In this document: piece after piece, positions 1-8,062 of the stretch
How positions within the stretch are numbered: position 1 is the stretch's first letter
Layout: every line of letters starts with the position of its first letter
From: Mycobacterium gallinarum
GTDB lineage: Bacteria; Actinomycetota; Actinomycetes; Mycobacteriales; Mycobacteriaceae
Assembly (NCBI RefSeq): GCF_010726765.1
Contig: NZ_AP022601.1
Span: 4,340,001 to 4,404,000 of the forward strand
Direction: 5' to 3'
Length of the DNA: 64,000 bases
Program-made: the position numbers and the translations under genes
Notes under the pieces: model-generated
Told to the model about the DNA's origin: nothing
Database searches by the model: none
What the model saw: the letters and a program-made list of their open reading frames with translations, nothing else

Positions 1-1510
1 GTCGATAGATCTGATGAATCACCAACGCACACAAGCCGATCACCGCGAGATCCCGGAGTACCACCACGACGGTGAACGGTTGCTCTGGCAGGCCCTTGTT
101 CTGCTGGCCGTAGAGGTAGAGCATCCGCGGAATCCAGACCAGCGCGTCTATCGTCATCCACGCAAGCAGGACGCGCCGGTGCGGCAGGGCGAGCACCGCC
201 AGCGGCACCAGCCACAGCGAGAACTGCGGGCTCCACACCTTGTTCGTCAACAGGAACGCCGCGACCACCAGAAACGCGATCTGCGCCACCCGCGGCCGCT
301 GTTTGGCCGTCAACGCGATATAAGCGATTGCGACGCAACATGATACGAACAGCAGCGCCGACACGGTGTTCAGCACCGTCGGCGGCTCCCACACTCCCAG
401 ATCCGGATCGAAACCACCCCAGCCGGTGAACGACCTGATCACGTTGTAGATCGAATCCATGTCGTCACCGCGACGGCTGTTGAGCCGGAAGAACTCTGAC
501 CATCCCCTCGGGAACAGCACCATGATCGGCAGGTTCACCAGCACCCAGGTGACCACGGCGGCGAGTGCCGTCTTAGCCACGTCACGTCCCTTGCCGGTGC
601 GCACTGCCAACACCAGCAGCGGCGCGAGGAGCAGCAGCGGATACAGCTTCGCCGCCACGCCCAGGCCGATCAGCACGCCGGCCAGCACCGGCTTTCGTCG
701 CGCCCACGCGAGCATCGCCCCCGTCGCGAAAGCCGTTGCGAGCGCGTCGAAGTTGGTGAAGATCTGGAAGATCACGATCGGCGAGGCCGCCACCAGGGCC
801 GCATCCCACACCCTGCGCGGGCCGGCTAGTCGCGACGTCGCCCACACCGTCGCCAGCCACGCCAGCGCCAGTCCGAAGGCCGCGATGTTGAAGAACATCA
901 CCACCTCGGCCAGGATCGGCAGCGACACCAGCTTTGCCAACGCGGTGTACGACTTCGCCAGCGCCATCGACCCGTATTGGTACAGCCCGGTCAACACCGG
1001 ATACTCCATGTACCGCACCGCGACATCGCCGTCGTACCTGATCTTCGGCTTACCCTCACCGTCCTTTTCAGTCCAACTGGACTTGTACGGGAACTTGCCG
1101 AGGTTCAACAGTTCAGCGGTGTACAGCGGGACGGTGTCGGAGTAGCAGAGCTGGTAGTACGCCCGCTGGTTGTCCCAGTTGGCGACGCGTTGGTCAGGCG
1201 GGCCGGTGCCGGTGGTCTGCAGGCACGCCGCCTTGGTCGAGTACCCGAGCGCGAGCAACACCAGCGCGATGAGCAGCATGGCGCGCAACGGGGTGAAGAA
1301 CCGTTGGCGGCCGATGAGTGCGTGCCTGCCGACCGGGCCGCCGATCATTCCGGACAGGGCGGCGCCCAGGGTGTCCGTGCGGCTGGGCATGTCCCGGTTG
1401 TCGAGGCTCCGCCGGTCTTCTGCCGGCCGAGCCGGCGATTCAAACCCTGCCGGCCGAGCCGGCGATGCCATCGGTGGCTCGCCGTCGTCGCGGTCTGGCA
1501 CGTCGGTCAC
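1..1510 (-). CDS. GT87/DUF2029-type polytopic membrane glycosyltransferase, Rv0051-like (partial at left edge)
   Basis: Reading the minus strand from a GTG at 1510 gives an open frame that runs off the window edge at about 500 residues. The first ~65 residues are polar and Pro/Arg-rich. A membrane segment (about MLLIALVLLALGYS) follows, then a periplasmic stretch with AYYQLCYSDTVPLYT, and several more hydrophobic helices. The layout is that of family-87 polyprenyl-phosphate-sugar-dependent transferases, and the residues resemble Rv0051 next to ponA1 in H37Rv. The GTG shares bases with the ponA1 TGA (GTGA), so the two are probably translationally coupled. Acceptor and donor sugars cannot be read from sequence. 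A 20-bp direct repeat lies in the N-terminal coding region. Confidence 0.82.
   Translation of the reverse strand, partial: MTDVPDRDDGEPPMASPARPAGFESPARPAEDRRSLDNRDMPSRTDTLGAALSGMIGGPVGRHALIGRQRFFTPLRAMLLIALVLLALGYSTKAACLQTTGTGPPDQRVANWDNQRAYYQLCYSDTVPLYTAELLNLGKFPYKSSWTEKDGEGKPKIRYDGDVAVRYMEYPVLTGLYQYGSMALAKSYTALAKLVSLPILAEVVMFFNIAAFGLALAWLATVWATSRLAGPRRVWDAALVAASPIVIFQIFTNFDALATAFATGAMLAWARRKPVLAGVLIGLGVAAKLYPLLLLAPLLVLAVRTGKGRDVAKTALAAVVTWVLVNLPIMVLFPRGWSEFFRLNSRRGDDMDSIYNVIRSFTGWGGFDPDLGVWEPPTVLNTVSALLFVSCCVAIAYIALTAKQRPRVAQIAFLVVAAFLLTNKVWSPQFSLWLVPLAVLALPHRRVLLAWMTIDALVWIPRMLYLYGQQNKGLPEQPFTVVVVLRDLAVIGLCALVIHQIYR
1420..1466. repeat. 20-bp direct repeat, 27-bp period
   Basis: The same 20 bases occur at 1420-1439 and 1447-1466. 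The 27-bp period keeps frame and gives a duplicated SPARPA motif in the cytoplasmic N-terminus of the GT87-like protein. Confidence 0.85.
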
Positions 1511-4071
1511 GGAGGCGGAGGCGGTGCACCCGGCACGCCGGGGGGCGGCGGTGGCGCACCAGGCGCGACCGGCGCACCGGGCGCGACGGGCACAGGCTGA
1601 GGCGCGCCGGGTGCGACGGGCGCAGGCGGGCCGACGGGCACAGTCGTGGGTGGGCCCCACGGGATCGTGACCCCGGGCGCCAGCTCGATCGTCGGCTGAA
1701 TCACGGTGGTCTGCGGCACGGGCGGGACGTCCGGCGGCGGGCTCGACGGCGGCGGCGCCGGGGCTTGCGGCACACCGGCGTAGCCGCCGATCTCCTCGGG
1801 CTTCGGGAACGTCTCGTTGTCGGTTCCGTCCAGCGCGCCGTCCATCGTCGCTTTCCAGATGTCCGACGGCAGACCCGAACCGTAGACCGGCGAGCCGTAA
1901 CTGTTCTCCAGTGGTTTGGTGCCTTCGGTGGTGCCGACCCAGACCGCCGTCGACAACGACGGTGTGAAGCCGACCATCCACGCGTCACGGTTGGCGCCGG
2001 TGTCCCCCAGCTGGTTAGTACCCGTCTTCGCGGCCGACGGACGTCCGCCGGCCAGCGCGTGGCCGTTGGAGTACGCGGCGATCGGCTGCATGGCCGAGAT
2101 GACGTTTTCGGCGACCTTCTTGTCGATGCGCTGCTCGCCCTCGTTGTCCTGCTGCGACGCATCGAACAACACCTCGCCCGCGGCGTTGACGACCTTCTGC
2201 ACGAAGTGCGGTTTGTGATACACGCCGGACGCCGCGATGGTCGCGTACGCCGACGCCATATCGATGACCCGGCTCTGGTACTGGCCCAACACGATGCCGT
2301 TGTTGGGCGGTCCGCCCTGGCCGTCCTCGGACAGCGTGTGGTCGACGCCGGGGAAGCTCTCGGCGATGCCCGCCTCGTGAGCGGCCTTCGCGACGTCAGC
2401 GGGCCCGTTCTCCAACTTGAGCATCAGCCGGTAGTAGCTGGTGTTCAGTGAGCGCTTCAGAGCTTCGGCGATGTTGCAGGTGCCGCAGCCGCCGCCTTCG
2501 ACGTTGTTGATCGTGATGCCGTTCATCGACACCGGGGAACTGTCGACCTGCGTGCCCAAGCCCATTCCCTGCTGCAGTGCGGCGATCAACGCGAACACCT
2601 TGAACGACGAGCCCGTCGGCAGACCGGCCTGGGCGAAGTCGAATCCGTTGGCGTCGGTTCCGCCGTAGTAGGCCTCGACCCCGCCCGTCTTCGGATTGAT
2701 CGACACGATCGCGGTGCGCATGTCGGGGTCCTGCCCCTCGAGGTACTCGGCCGCGGCCTCCTCGGCGGCCCGCTGCGCCTGCGGGTTGATCGTGGTGGTG
2801 ATCTGCAGACCCTCGGTGTTCAGGGTCTGTTCGTCGATGTCGAACAGCTCGAGCAGTTCGCGCTGCACCTGCCGTTCGATGAGTCCGTTGGGGCCCGTCG
2901 TCTGGTTCTGCGACCGCGCCTGCTCAGGGGGCACGGTCACCGGAAAGACCTGCTCCGCACGCTCTTGCGGTGAGAGCGCACCGATGGTCACCATGCCGTC
3001 GAGCACCCAGTTCCAGCGCTCCACCGCACCCTCGGGGTTGACGGCCGGATCCAGGCCGGACGGCTGCTGGATGAGCGCGGCCAACAGCGCGCCCTCGGCG
3101 ACCGAGAGCTGTTCGACGGGTTTGTCGAAGTACGCCCTCGACGCCGCAGCGATGCCGTATGAGCCGCGGCCGAAATAGATGATGTTCAGATATGACTGCA
3201 GCACTTGGTCTTTGGACCACTCGCCGGCCATCTTCGTCGAGATGACCACCTCTTTTGCTTTGCGGATCAGGCCGCCGACACCCGAGCGCTCGTCACCGAC
3301 CAACGCGTTCTTCACGTACTGCTGCGTGATGGTCGAACCACCCTGCAGGTCGCCACCGAACAAGTTGTTCTTCATGGCCCTGATGAAGCCGGTGAACGAG
3401 AAACCCGGGTTGGAGTAGAAGTCGCGGTCCTCGGCGGCCATCACCGCGTTGCGCACCTGCACGGGTATCTGGTCGATGTTGACGTCGACGCGGTTGCCTT
3501 CCGGCGGAACGATTTTCGCGAGCTCGCTGCCGTCACTGGCCAGGATCGTCGACACCTGATTGGTGCGGATGTCGCCCGGCTTGGGCACCTCCACGATCAT
3601 GTACGCCATCGCGAAGGTGATGATCGGCAGCACGATCATCGCGACCACCGCGACGAGGGCTCCGCGCCGGACCCACTTCCAGTTGATCTGGGGACGCTGA
3701 CGCGGCGGCCCACCCCCCGGACCCTCCGGCGGCCCCCCACCGCCAGGTGGGCGGCGCGGCGGTAGCGGCGGCGGCTGCTTGGGCGCCGGTGTGCCGTCGA
3801 GCGCGGCCTTCACCACGTCGATGGGGTCGCGCCACTGCGGCGGCGGTGCTTCACGCACCGGCGGCAGGATGGCGGTTCTCCTGTCGTCGGGCGGAAGGCT
3901 GCGCGTCCGCGGCGGCGGCGGTCCCTCGGCCTGCGGTCGATGGCGTCCAGCGTCGTCGGAGTGACGTGCCACGCCCTCGGAATGCTTCGGCCCCGGGTCG
4001 CTCACGCCGTCAGCCATCCGCCCGGCACGGGCGTCGTTGGCTGACCGGTCGTGGCGCCCTTCGCTATTCAC
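1507..4071 (-). CDS. ponA1: Bifunctional class A penicillin-binding protein PonA1
   Basis: Peptidoglycan glycosyltransferase/transpeptidase at the inner membrane. From the GTG at 4071 it has 854 residues: a Pro-rich cytoplasmic tail (~1-130), one membrane helix (~137-160), a GT51 domain with the catalytic Glu in AAEDRDF (~214) and GGSTITQQ, then a transpeptidase domain with GSSFK (Ser nucleophile, ~485), SLN and AKTGT (~682), and a Pro-rich extracellular tail of ~90 residues. The GTG overlaps the end of the upstream DUF5318 gene by 8 bp and fits translational coupling; an ATG at 4017 (MADGVSD) is the main alternative. It is a little longer than the ~820-residue form I recall for M. tuberculosis. 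Probably transcribed from the leaderless promoter in front of DUF5318. Confidence 0.95.
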   Translation of the reverse strand: MNSEGRHDRSANDARAGRMADGVSDPGPKHSEGVARHSDDAGRHRPQAEGPPPPRTRSLPPDDRRTAILPPVREAPPPQWRDPIDVVKAALDGTPAPKQPPPLPPRRPPGGGGPPEGPGGGPPRQRPQINWKWVRRGALVAVVAMIVLPIITFAMAYMIVEVPKPGDIRTNQVSTILASDGSELAKIVPPEGNRVDVNIDQIPVQVRNAVMAAEDRDFYSNPGFSFTGFIRAMKNNLFGGDLQGGSTITQQYVKNALVGDERSGVGGLIRKAKEVVISTKMAGEWSKDQVLQSYLNIIYFGRGSYGIAAASRAYFDKPVEQLSVAEGALLAALIQQPSGLDPAVNPEGAVERWNWVLDGMVTIGALSPQERAEQVFPVTVPPEQARSQNQTTGPNGLIERQVQRELLELFDIDEQTLNTEGLQITTTINPQAQRAAEEAAAEYLEGQDPDMRTAIVSINPKTGGVEAYYGGTDANGFDFAQAGLPTGSSFKVFALIAALQQGMGLGTQVDSSPVSMNGITINNVEGGGCGTCNIAEALKRSLNTSYYRLMLKLENGPADVAKAAHEAGIAESFPGVDHTLSEDGQGGPPNNGIVLGQYQSRVIDMASAYATIAASGVYHKPHFVQKVVNAAGEVLFDASQQDNEGEQRIDKKVAENVISAMQPIAAYSNGHALAGGRPSAAKTGTNQLGDTGANRDAWMVGFTPSLSTAVWVGTTEGTKPLENSYGSPVYGSGLPSDIWKATMDGALDGTDNETFPKPEEIGGYAGVPQAPAPPPSSPPPDVPPVPQTTVIQPTIELAPGVTIPWGPPTTVPVGPPAPVAPGAPQPVPVAPGAPVAPGAPPPPPGVPGAPPPPP

Positions 4072-4498
4072 TGGCCGTGCGCGCACGACTGCGCGCCGTC
4101 TGGGTCCGCCTCGGTGTGCGCGACCCCTTCGGTGGCGGGATGGCGCCGAGTACGTACGACTTGACCAAGTGATTCCAGCTGCAGGTGCGGCATACCTCCA
4201 CCACGTGTACGGAGAACTCGTCGTAACGGGTCGCCAACAGAACCAGCTCCTCGGCCGTACGCGCCGAACCGGACACAGCGCCAAGATGGTCGCCGAACAC
4301 CCAGGACACCAGGGTGAGCTGTTCCTTGCGGCAGATCGGGCACGTCACCGAACTGGGCTTCCCGTGGAACTTCGCGGCTCGCAGCAGATAGGGATTGGCG
4401 TCGCAGACCTCGGAGACGCCGGTGCGTCCCGAATAGACCTCCGCCAGCAGGGACCGTCGCCGAAGGGCGTAGTCCACCACCTGTCGCTGCAATCGCAC
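4064..4498 (-). CDS. DUF5318 protein, Rv0049-like
   Basis: 144 residues from GTG 4498. It carries two Cys pairs, CPIC (about residue 53) and CRTC (about 103), which suggest a structural zinc site, and an Arg/Ser/Thr-rich C-terminus. Matches the small conserved actinobacterial protein encoded just upstream of ponA1 in H37Rv. Its 3' end overlaps the ponA1 start, so it is the first gene of a three-gene unit (DUF5318-ponA1-GT87). Function unknown; the context suggests a link to wall synthesis. Confidence 0.85.
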   Translation of the reverse strand: MRLQRQVVDYALRRRSLLAEVYSGRTGVSEVCDANPYLLRAAKFHGKPSSVTCPICRKEQLTLVSWVFGDHLGAVSGSARTAEELVLLATRYDEFSVHVVEVCRTCSWNHLVKSYVLGAIPPPKGSRTPRRTQTARSRARTASE

Positions 4499-4505
4499 GG
4501 AGACC

Positions 4506-4511
4506 AGAGTA
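4506..4511 (-). promoter_or_regulatory. -10 element of the DUF5318-ponA1 operon (leaderless)
   Basis: On the minus strand TACTCT is followed by 7 nt and then the GTG start of the DUF5318 gene. This places the expected transcription start at or within 1 nt of the GTG. No clear -35 is visible. Confidence 0.55.
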
Positions 4512-4689
4512 CGTCGACCGCGCGGCGACGGAGGCGCGACGGCGCCGGGGACCTGATCTCAAGGGTGGTTGATCTGGACATTCGATTCTCAAGAAAAGGT
4601 CAATGCTGGACGGTGCGACTTTGCACTCGAGCGTGAGTCCGCGTTGAGATCGCCTGGGCTTATCCGCTGACCTCGACGGGATCGAACTT

Positions 4690-4695
4690 TACGAT
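4690..4695 (+). promoter_or_regulatory. -10 element of DUF1707 copy 1 (leaderless)
   Basis: TTTACGAT, with TACGAT as the -10, then 8 nt to the GTG at 4704. The same TACGAT stands before copies 2 and 3. Confidence 0.55.
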
Positions 4696-4703
4696 CTACA
4701 GAC

Positions 4704-5555
4704 GTGGCGAGGCGGCAGAGACCGGGAATGCGGGCGAAGGACAGCGACCGCAGTCATACCTGCCAGATTCTCGACACCGCACTGGCCGAAGGCCAACTCT
4801 CCATGGAAGAGCATCGGCAACGGATCGCCACCGCAACCAAGGCCGCGACGCTCGGGGAGCTGCAGGGCTTGCTGACGGATCTTCAACTGCAGAACGCTCC
4901 GGTGAAACCTCCGCAGCGGTCGCGCACACCCCGCTGGGTGATCCAGGCTGGGGTCGCCGCCGCTGTCCTGTTGGTGCTGGGCGTCGTCATCAGCTGGGGG
5001 TTGTTCGACAACGACCCACCGGACCGGGGCGAGGCACCGGCCGCGGTGACCGACAGCCGGGGTGGTGACCCCGACGCCGTGACCACCGCGACGCCCAGTG
5101 GACCTCGATTGCTTCACTCAGTCGGCGGGATCAACGGCCTGTTCGAGCAGATGCGCGGGAAGTTCGGCGACACCACGGGCTACGAACTGTCGGTGTACAC
5201 CGACTACGCGGAACTGATCCGCCTGGATCCCGACGACGAACGCTTCGAGGCGCGGTACCGGTACGAAGCCGGAACGTGGAAGGGTCCATACACGAACCCC
5301 AGTTCCGGCGCCGACACCGTCGACTTGAGCGCGTTCGACGCGGCAGCGGTCCTCGGGGTCATCCGTGGCATTCCTCAGACGTTTGACCTCAAGCCGATGA
5401 ACATCATCAGAACCTGGTTCACCGTCGAGCCCGCCGACGACCCGTCCGCACCCGAGGCGGTGACGGTGCGCATCAACGTCTCCACGAGCTTCGGCACCGG
5501 ATTCATCGACCTCGACGGGGCCGGAAACGTCAAAAAGATCGACCAACCTCTCTGA
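4704..5555 (+). CDS. DUF1707 single-pass membrane protein, Rv0048c-like, copy 1
   Basis: 283 residues from GTG 4704. Residues ~12-62 form a DUF1707 domain (DSDRSHTCQILDTALAEGQL, then SMEEHRQRI). A membrane helix lies at ~75-98 and an extracytoplasmic domain of ~185 residues follows, with SVGGINGLFEQM, FGDTTGYEL and a C-terminal GFIDLDGAGNVKKID. First of three tandem paralogs that share the domain order and the start-proximal promoter motif. DUF1707 is known as an N-terminal domain of many actinobacterial membrane proteins; its role is not established. Similar in size to Rv0048c, which is single-copy in H37Rv as far as I recall. Confidence 0.85.
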   Translation: MARRQRPGMRAKDSDRSHTCQILDTALAEGQLSMEEHRQRIATATKAATLGELQGLLTDLQLQNAPVKPPQRSRTPRWVIQAGVAAAVLLVLGVVISWGLFDNDPPDRGEAPAAVTDSRGGDPDAVTTATPSGPRLLHSVGGINGLFEQMRGKFGDTTGYELSVYTDYAELIRLDPDDERFEARYRYEAGTWKGPYTNPSSGADTVDLSAFDAAAVLGVIRGIPQTFDLKPMNIIRTWFTVEPADDPSAPEAVTVRINVSTSFGTGFIDLDGAGNVKKIDQPL

Positions 5556-5566
5556 AGGTTTGCCCC

Positions 5567-5572
5567 TACGAT
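5567..5572 (+). promoter_or_regulatory. -10 element of DUF1707 copy 2 (leaderless)
   Basis: TACGAT followed by 7 nt and the GTG at 5580, inside the 24-bp gap after copy 1. Confidence 0.55.
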
Positions 5573-5579
5573 CATCGAC

Positions 5580-6479
5580 GTGGCTGCGCGGCACACACCA
5601 CGGATGCGGGCGAGGGACACCGACCGTAACGACACCTGCCAGATCCTCGACAGCGCACTCGCCGAGGGGCAACTCTCCATGGAAGAGCATCGCCATCGGG
5701 TCGCCCTCGCGACCAAGGCCGGCACACTCGGCGAACTCCAGGACCTGATCACCGACCTGCAGCCGACGAGCGCGCCCGTGACGCCGCGCCCGCGTCGAAC
5801 GTTCGGGATGAGTGGCAAGGGCCAACTGCTGGTCGCGGCCGCCGTGAGCGGGGTACTGGCGATAGTCATCGTGGTCGGCGTGGTCATCGCCAATAGTTCA
5901 GACCCGGATACCGGGAAGCCGAGCGTCGCAGCGCCCCCAGCGCCGGCAGGTCCGGCCGCGCCGAAGAAGCCCGCGGACCCCGGAGCCGCACCCGACGGCG
6001 TGGAGCCGACGGTGCTGAGCCTGCCGAAACAGTTGCACACATTGGGTGGCATGACGGGCCTACTCGACCAGATGCGCGCGCGGTTCGGCGACACCACGGG
6101 CATCGAGCTCGCGATTTTTCCCGACCGCGCCATGCTTTTCCGCCCGGACCCCAACGACGATCAGTCAAAACTGCTGTACACGTTCGACAACGGCTGGGGG
6201 GATCCCACCAGCAGACCGAGGGACGACGAAGACAACCCCACCGACCTCGGCGCCTTCGATGTGGAGGCGGTGGTGGAGGCTCTACGCGCCGCGCCGGAGA
6301 TGGTCGGTGTCCAGCCCTCCGATGTCTCAGAGATCGTCGTGGACATCGATGAGGTGCCGGGTCCCGATGGCGCCCCCGCGCTGGAATTGCTGGTGCAGGT
6401 GTCCAGCACGTCCGGCGCGGACGGATACATCTATCTCGACAGCGCGGGCAACACCAAGCGCGTCGAGTACCCCGGCTGA
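5580..6479 (+). CDS. DUF1707 single-pass membrane protein, Rv0048c-like, copy 2
   Basis: 299 residues from GTG 5580. DUF1707 at ~12-60 (RDTDRNDTCQILDSALAEGQ), a membrane helix at ~80-102, then a Pro/Ala-rich linker (~107-140) longer than in the other copies. The extracytoplasmic domain has LGGMTGLLDQM, FGDTTGIEL and GYIYLDSAGNTKRVE. An internal GTG or ATG start cannot be excluded, but GTG 5580 aligns exactly with the starts of the other two paralogs. Function unknown; possibly a diverged duplicate with a different ligand or partner (inference). Confidence 0.85.
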   Translation: MAARHTPRMRARDTDRNDTCQILDSALAEGQLSMEEHRHRVALATKAGTLGELQDLITDLQPTSAPVTPRPRRTFGMSGKGQLLVAAAVSGVLAIVIVVGVVIANSSDPDTGKPSVAAPPAPAGPAAPKKPADPGAAPDGVEPTVLSLPKQLHTLGGMTGLLDQMRARFGDTTGIELAIFPDRAMLFRPDPNDDQSKLLYTFDNGWGDPTSRPRDDEDNPTDLGAFDVEAVVEALRAAPEMVGVQPSDVSEIVVDIDEVPGPDGAPALELLVQVSSTSGADGYIYLDSAGNTKRVEYPG

Positions 6480-6483
6480 CATT

Positions 6484-6489
6484 TACGAT
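6484..6489 (+). promoter_or_regulatory. -10 element of DUF1707 copy 3 (leaderless)
   Basis: TTTACGAT, then 7 nt to the GTG at 6497. The hexamer directly follows the stop codon of copy 2. Confidence 0.55.
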
Positions 6490-6496
6490 CGTCGTC

Positions 6497-7357
6497 GTGG
6501 CGAACCGGCAAACAGCAGGAACGCGGGCCAAAGACAGCGACCGCAACGACACCTGCCAGATTCTCGACAGCGCGCTCGCCGACGGGCAGCTGTCGATGGA
6601 AGAGCACCGCACCCGTGTCGCCCTGGCGACGCAGTCGGAGACGCTCGGCGACCTGCAGTCGCTGATCTCCGACCTGCAGACCGGCAATGCACCCGTTCAG
6701 TTACCCGACCTCAAGCGGCAGTCCAAGATGCCGTCGGGCGGCGGAGGGTGGGGAATCCGCCTGGCCGTGGCCGGCGTGCTGGTCGCGCTCGGCATCGGCA
6801 TCGGCTGGGGCCTCTACGGCAACACCACCTCGCCGCTGAGCTTCACCTCCGATCCGGGTGCTAAGTCCGACGGCATCCCGGGGAAGGTTTTGACGCCGCC
6901 CAAGCAGCTCCAGTCGCTCGGTGGTCTCAACGGGCTGCTCGAGCAGATGCGCCAGCAGTTCGGCGACACCATGGGATACGACATGGTGATCTATCCGGAG
7001 TACGCGGTGCTGTACCGGCCCGACCCCAGCGATGAGCGCCGCAAGCTGAGCTACACCTATCGCGGCGGGTTCGACGATCCGACCACCTCGGCCAAGAGCG
7101 AAGATGACGTCCTGGTGGACCTGGGTGCGTTCGACGTCGAAACTGCGGTCGGCATCCTGCGCGGCGCCGCCGAGACCGTCGGCCTGAACCCCGCCGACGT
7201 GAAGAAGGACAGCACCTACCTGACCATCGACCCGGCGAAAGATCCGACGGCCCCCGGCGAACTGACGCTGCGCGCAAACGTGTCGAGTGACTTCGGCAGC
7301 GGTTCGGTCACCTTCGCGGGCGACGGCACGGTCAAACGCATCGACGACGTCACCTGA
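6497..7357 (+). CDS. DUF1707 single-pass membrane protein, Rv0048c-like, copy 3
   Basis: 286 residues from GTG 6497. DUF1707 at ~12-62 (DSDRNDTCQILDSALADGQ), a membrane helix at ~83-105 (AVAGVLVALGIGIGWGLYG), then the same extracytoplasmic domain with LGGLNGLLEQM, FGDTMGYDM and SGSVTFAGDGTVKRID. Copies 2 and 3 share the most similar N-terminus (NDTCQILDSALA). It is the copy nearest to padR-ino1 and may be the positional counterpart of Rv0048c. Function unknown. Confidence 0.85.
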   Translation: MANRQTAGTRAKDSDRNDTCQILDSALADGQLSMEEHRTRVALATQSETLGDLQSLISDLQTGNAPVQLPDLKRQSKMPSGGGGWGIRLAVAGVLVALGIGIGWGLYGNTTSPLSFTSDPGAKSDGIPGKVLTPPKQLQSLGGLNGLLEQMRQQFGDTMGYDMVIYPEYAVLYRPDPSDERRKLSYTYRGGFDDPTTSAKSEDDVLVDLGAFDVETAVGILRGAAETVGLNPADVKKDSTYLTIDPAKDPTAPGELTLRANVSSDFGSGSVTFAGDGTVKRIDDVT

Positions 7358-7394
7358 CCGCCGGGTTCGCGAGGCACCGCGGCGTAACCCTGCG

Positions 7395-7424
7395 TTGGCG
7401 CTGAATATATCGGCGCGATACTAT
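7395..7424 (+). promoter_or_regulatory. padR promoter with embedded inverted-repeat operator
   Basis: TTGGCG (7395-7400), an 18-bp spacer and TACTAT (7419-7424). TATCG-GCG-CGATA, a perfect 5-bp inverted repeat with a 3-bp centre (7408-7420), overlaps the -10. That is the position expected for a repressor, and autoregulation by the PadR protein is the simplest reading (inference). Confidence 0.5.
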
Positions 7425-7472
7425 TGGCGGAGGTGTTGGACCGCCGTAACGGAAAGCAAAGGGGGCGATCTG

Positions 7473-8018
7473 ATGTTGGAGCTCGCCATCCTGGGCCTTC
7501 TGCTCGAATCTCCCATGCACGGCTACGAGCTGCGTAAACGTCTGACCGGTCTGCTCGGCGCGTTCCGGGCGTTTTCCTACGGCTCGCTGTACCCCGCGCT
7601 GCGGCGCATGCAGGCCGACGGACTGATCGTGGAGGACGCCGCCCCGGAAGGCATCCCCAAGATGCGCCGCGCGCGACGCGTCTACCGGCTCAGCGAAGCA
7701 GGCATCCAACGATTCACCGAACTGGTTGCCGACACCGGCCCCCAGAACTTCTCCGACGACGGATTTGGCGTTCACCTCGCCTTCTTCAACCGCACACCCG
7801 CCGAAGCGCGGATGCGGATTCTGGAGGGCCGCCGTCGTCAAGTGGAGGAGCGCCGCGAGGGCCTGCGCGAAGCAGTGGCGCGGGCCAGCAGCTCGATCGA
7901 CCGCTACACCCGGCAGCTTCACCAGCTCGGGTTGGAGTCCAGCGAGCGCGAAGTGAAATGGCTCAACGAACTGATTGCGGCGGAACGGACCGCGCAGCAA
8001 CGGGCTGAACAGCCGTAA
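7473..8018 (+). CDS. PadR-family transcriptional regulator, Rv0047c-like
   Basis: 181 residues from ATG 7473 (MLELAILGLL). An N-terminal winged helix contains the family's MHGYELRKRL and YGSLYPALRRMQADGL elements. A long C-terminal coiled-coil helix pair rich in Arg/Glu (~110-175) follows, typical of the PadR dimer arm. The longer frame starting at 7287 is only the DUF1707 tail read out of frame. It lies 44 bp upstream of ino1 on the same strand, so co-transcription is likely and the protein may control inositol phosphate synthesis. The ligand cannot be inferred. Confidence 0.9.
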   Translation: MLELAILGLLLESPMHGYELRKRLTGLLGAFRAFSYGSLYPALRRMQADGLIVEDAAPEGIPKMRRARRVYRLSEAGIQRFTELVADTGPQNFSDDGFGVHLAFFNRTPAEARMRILEGRRRQVEERREGLREAVARASSSIDRYTRQLHQLGLESSEREVKWLNELIAAERTAQQRAEQP

Positions 8019-8062
8019 TTACGACCGGGTTGTAGGACAGGGACAGAAGGGAAGAAGCCGTC

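Noticed and set aside
4072..4284. Upstream extension of ponA1 to ATG 4284
   Set aside because: Would lie inside the DUF5318 gene in another frame and adds residues unlike PonA1.
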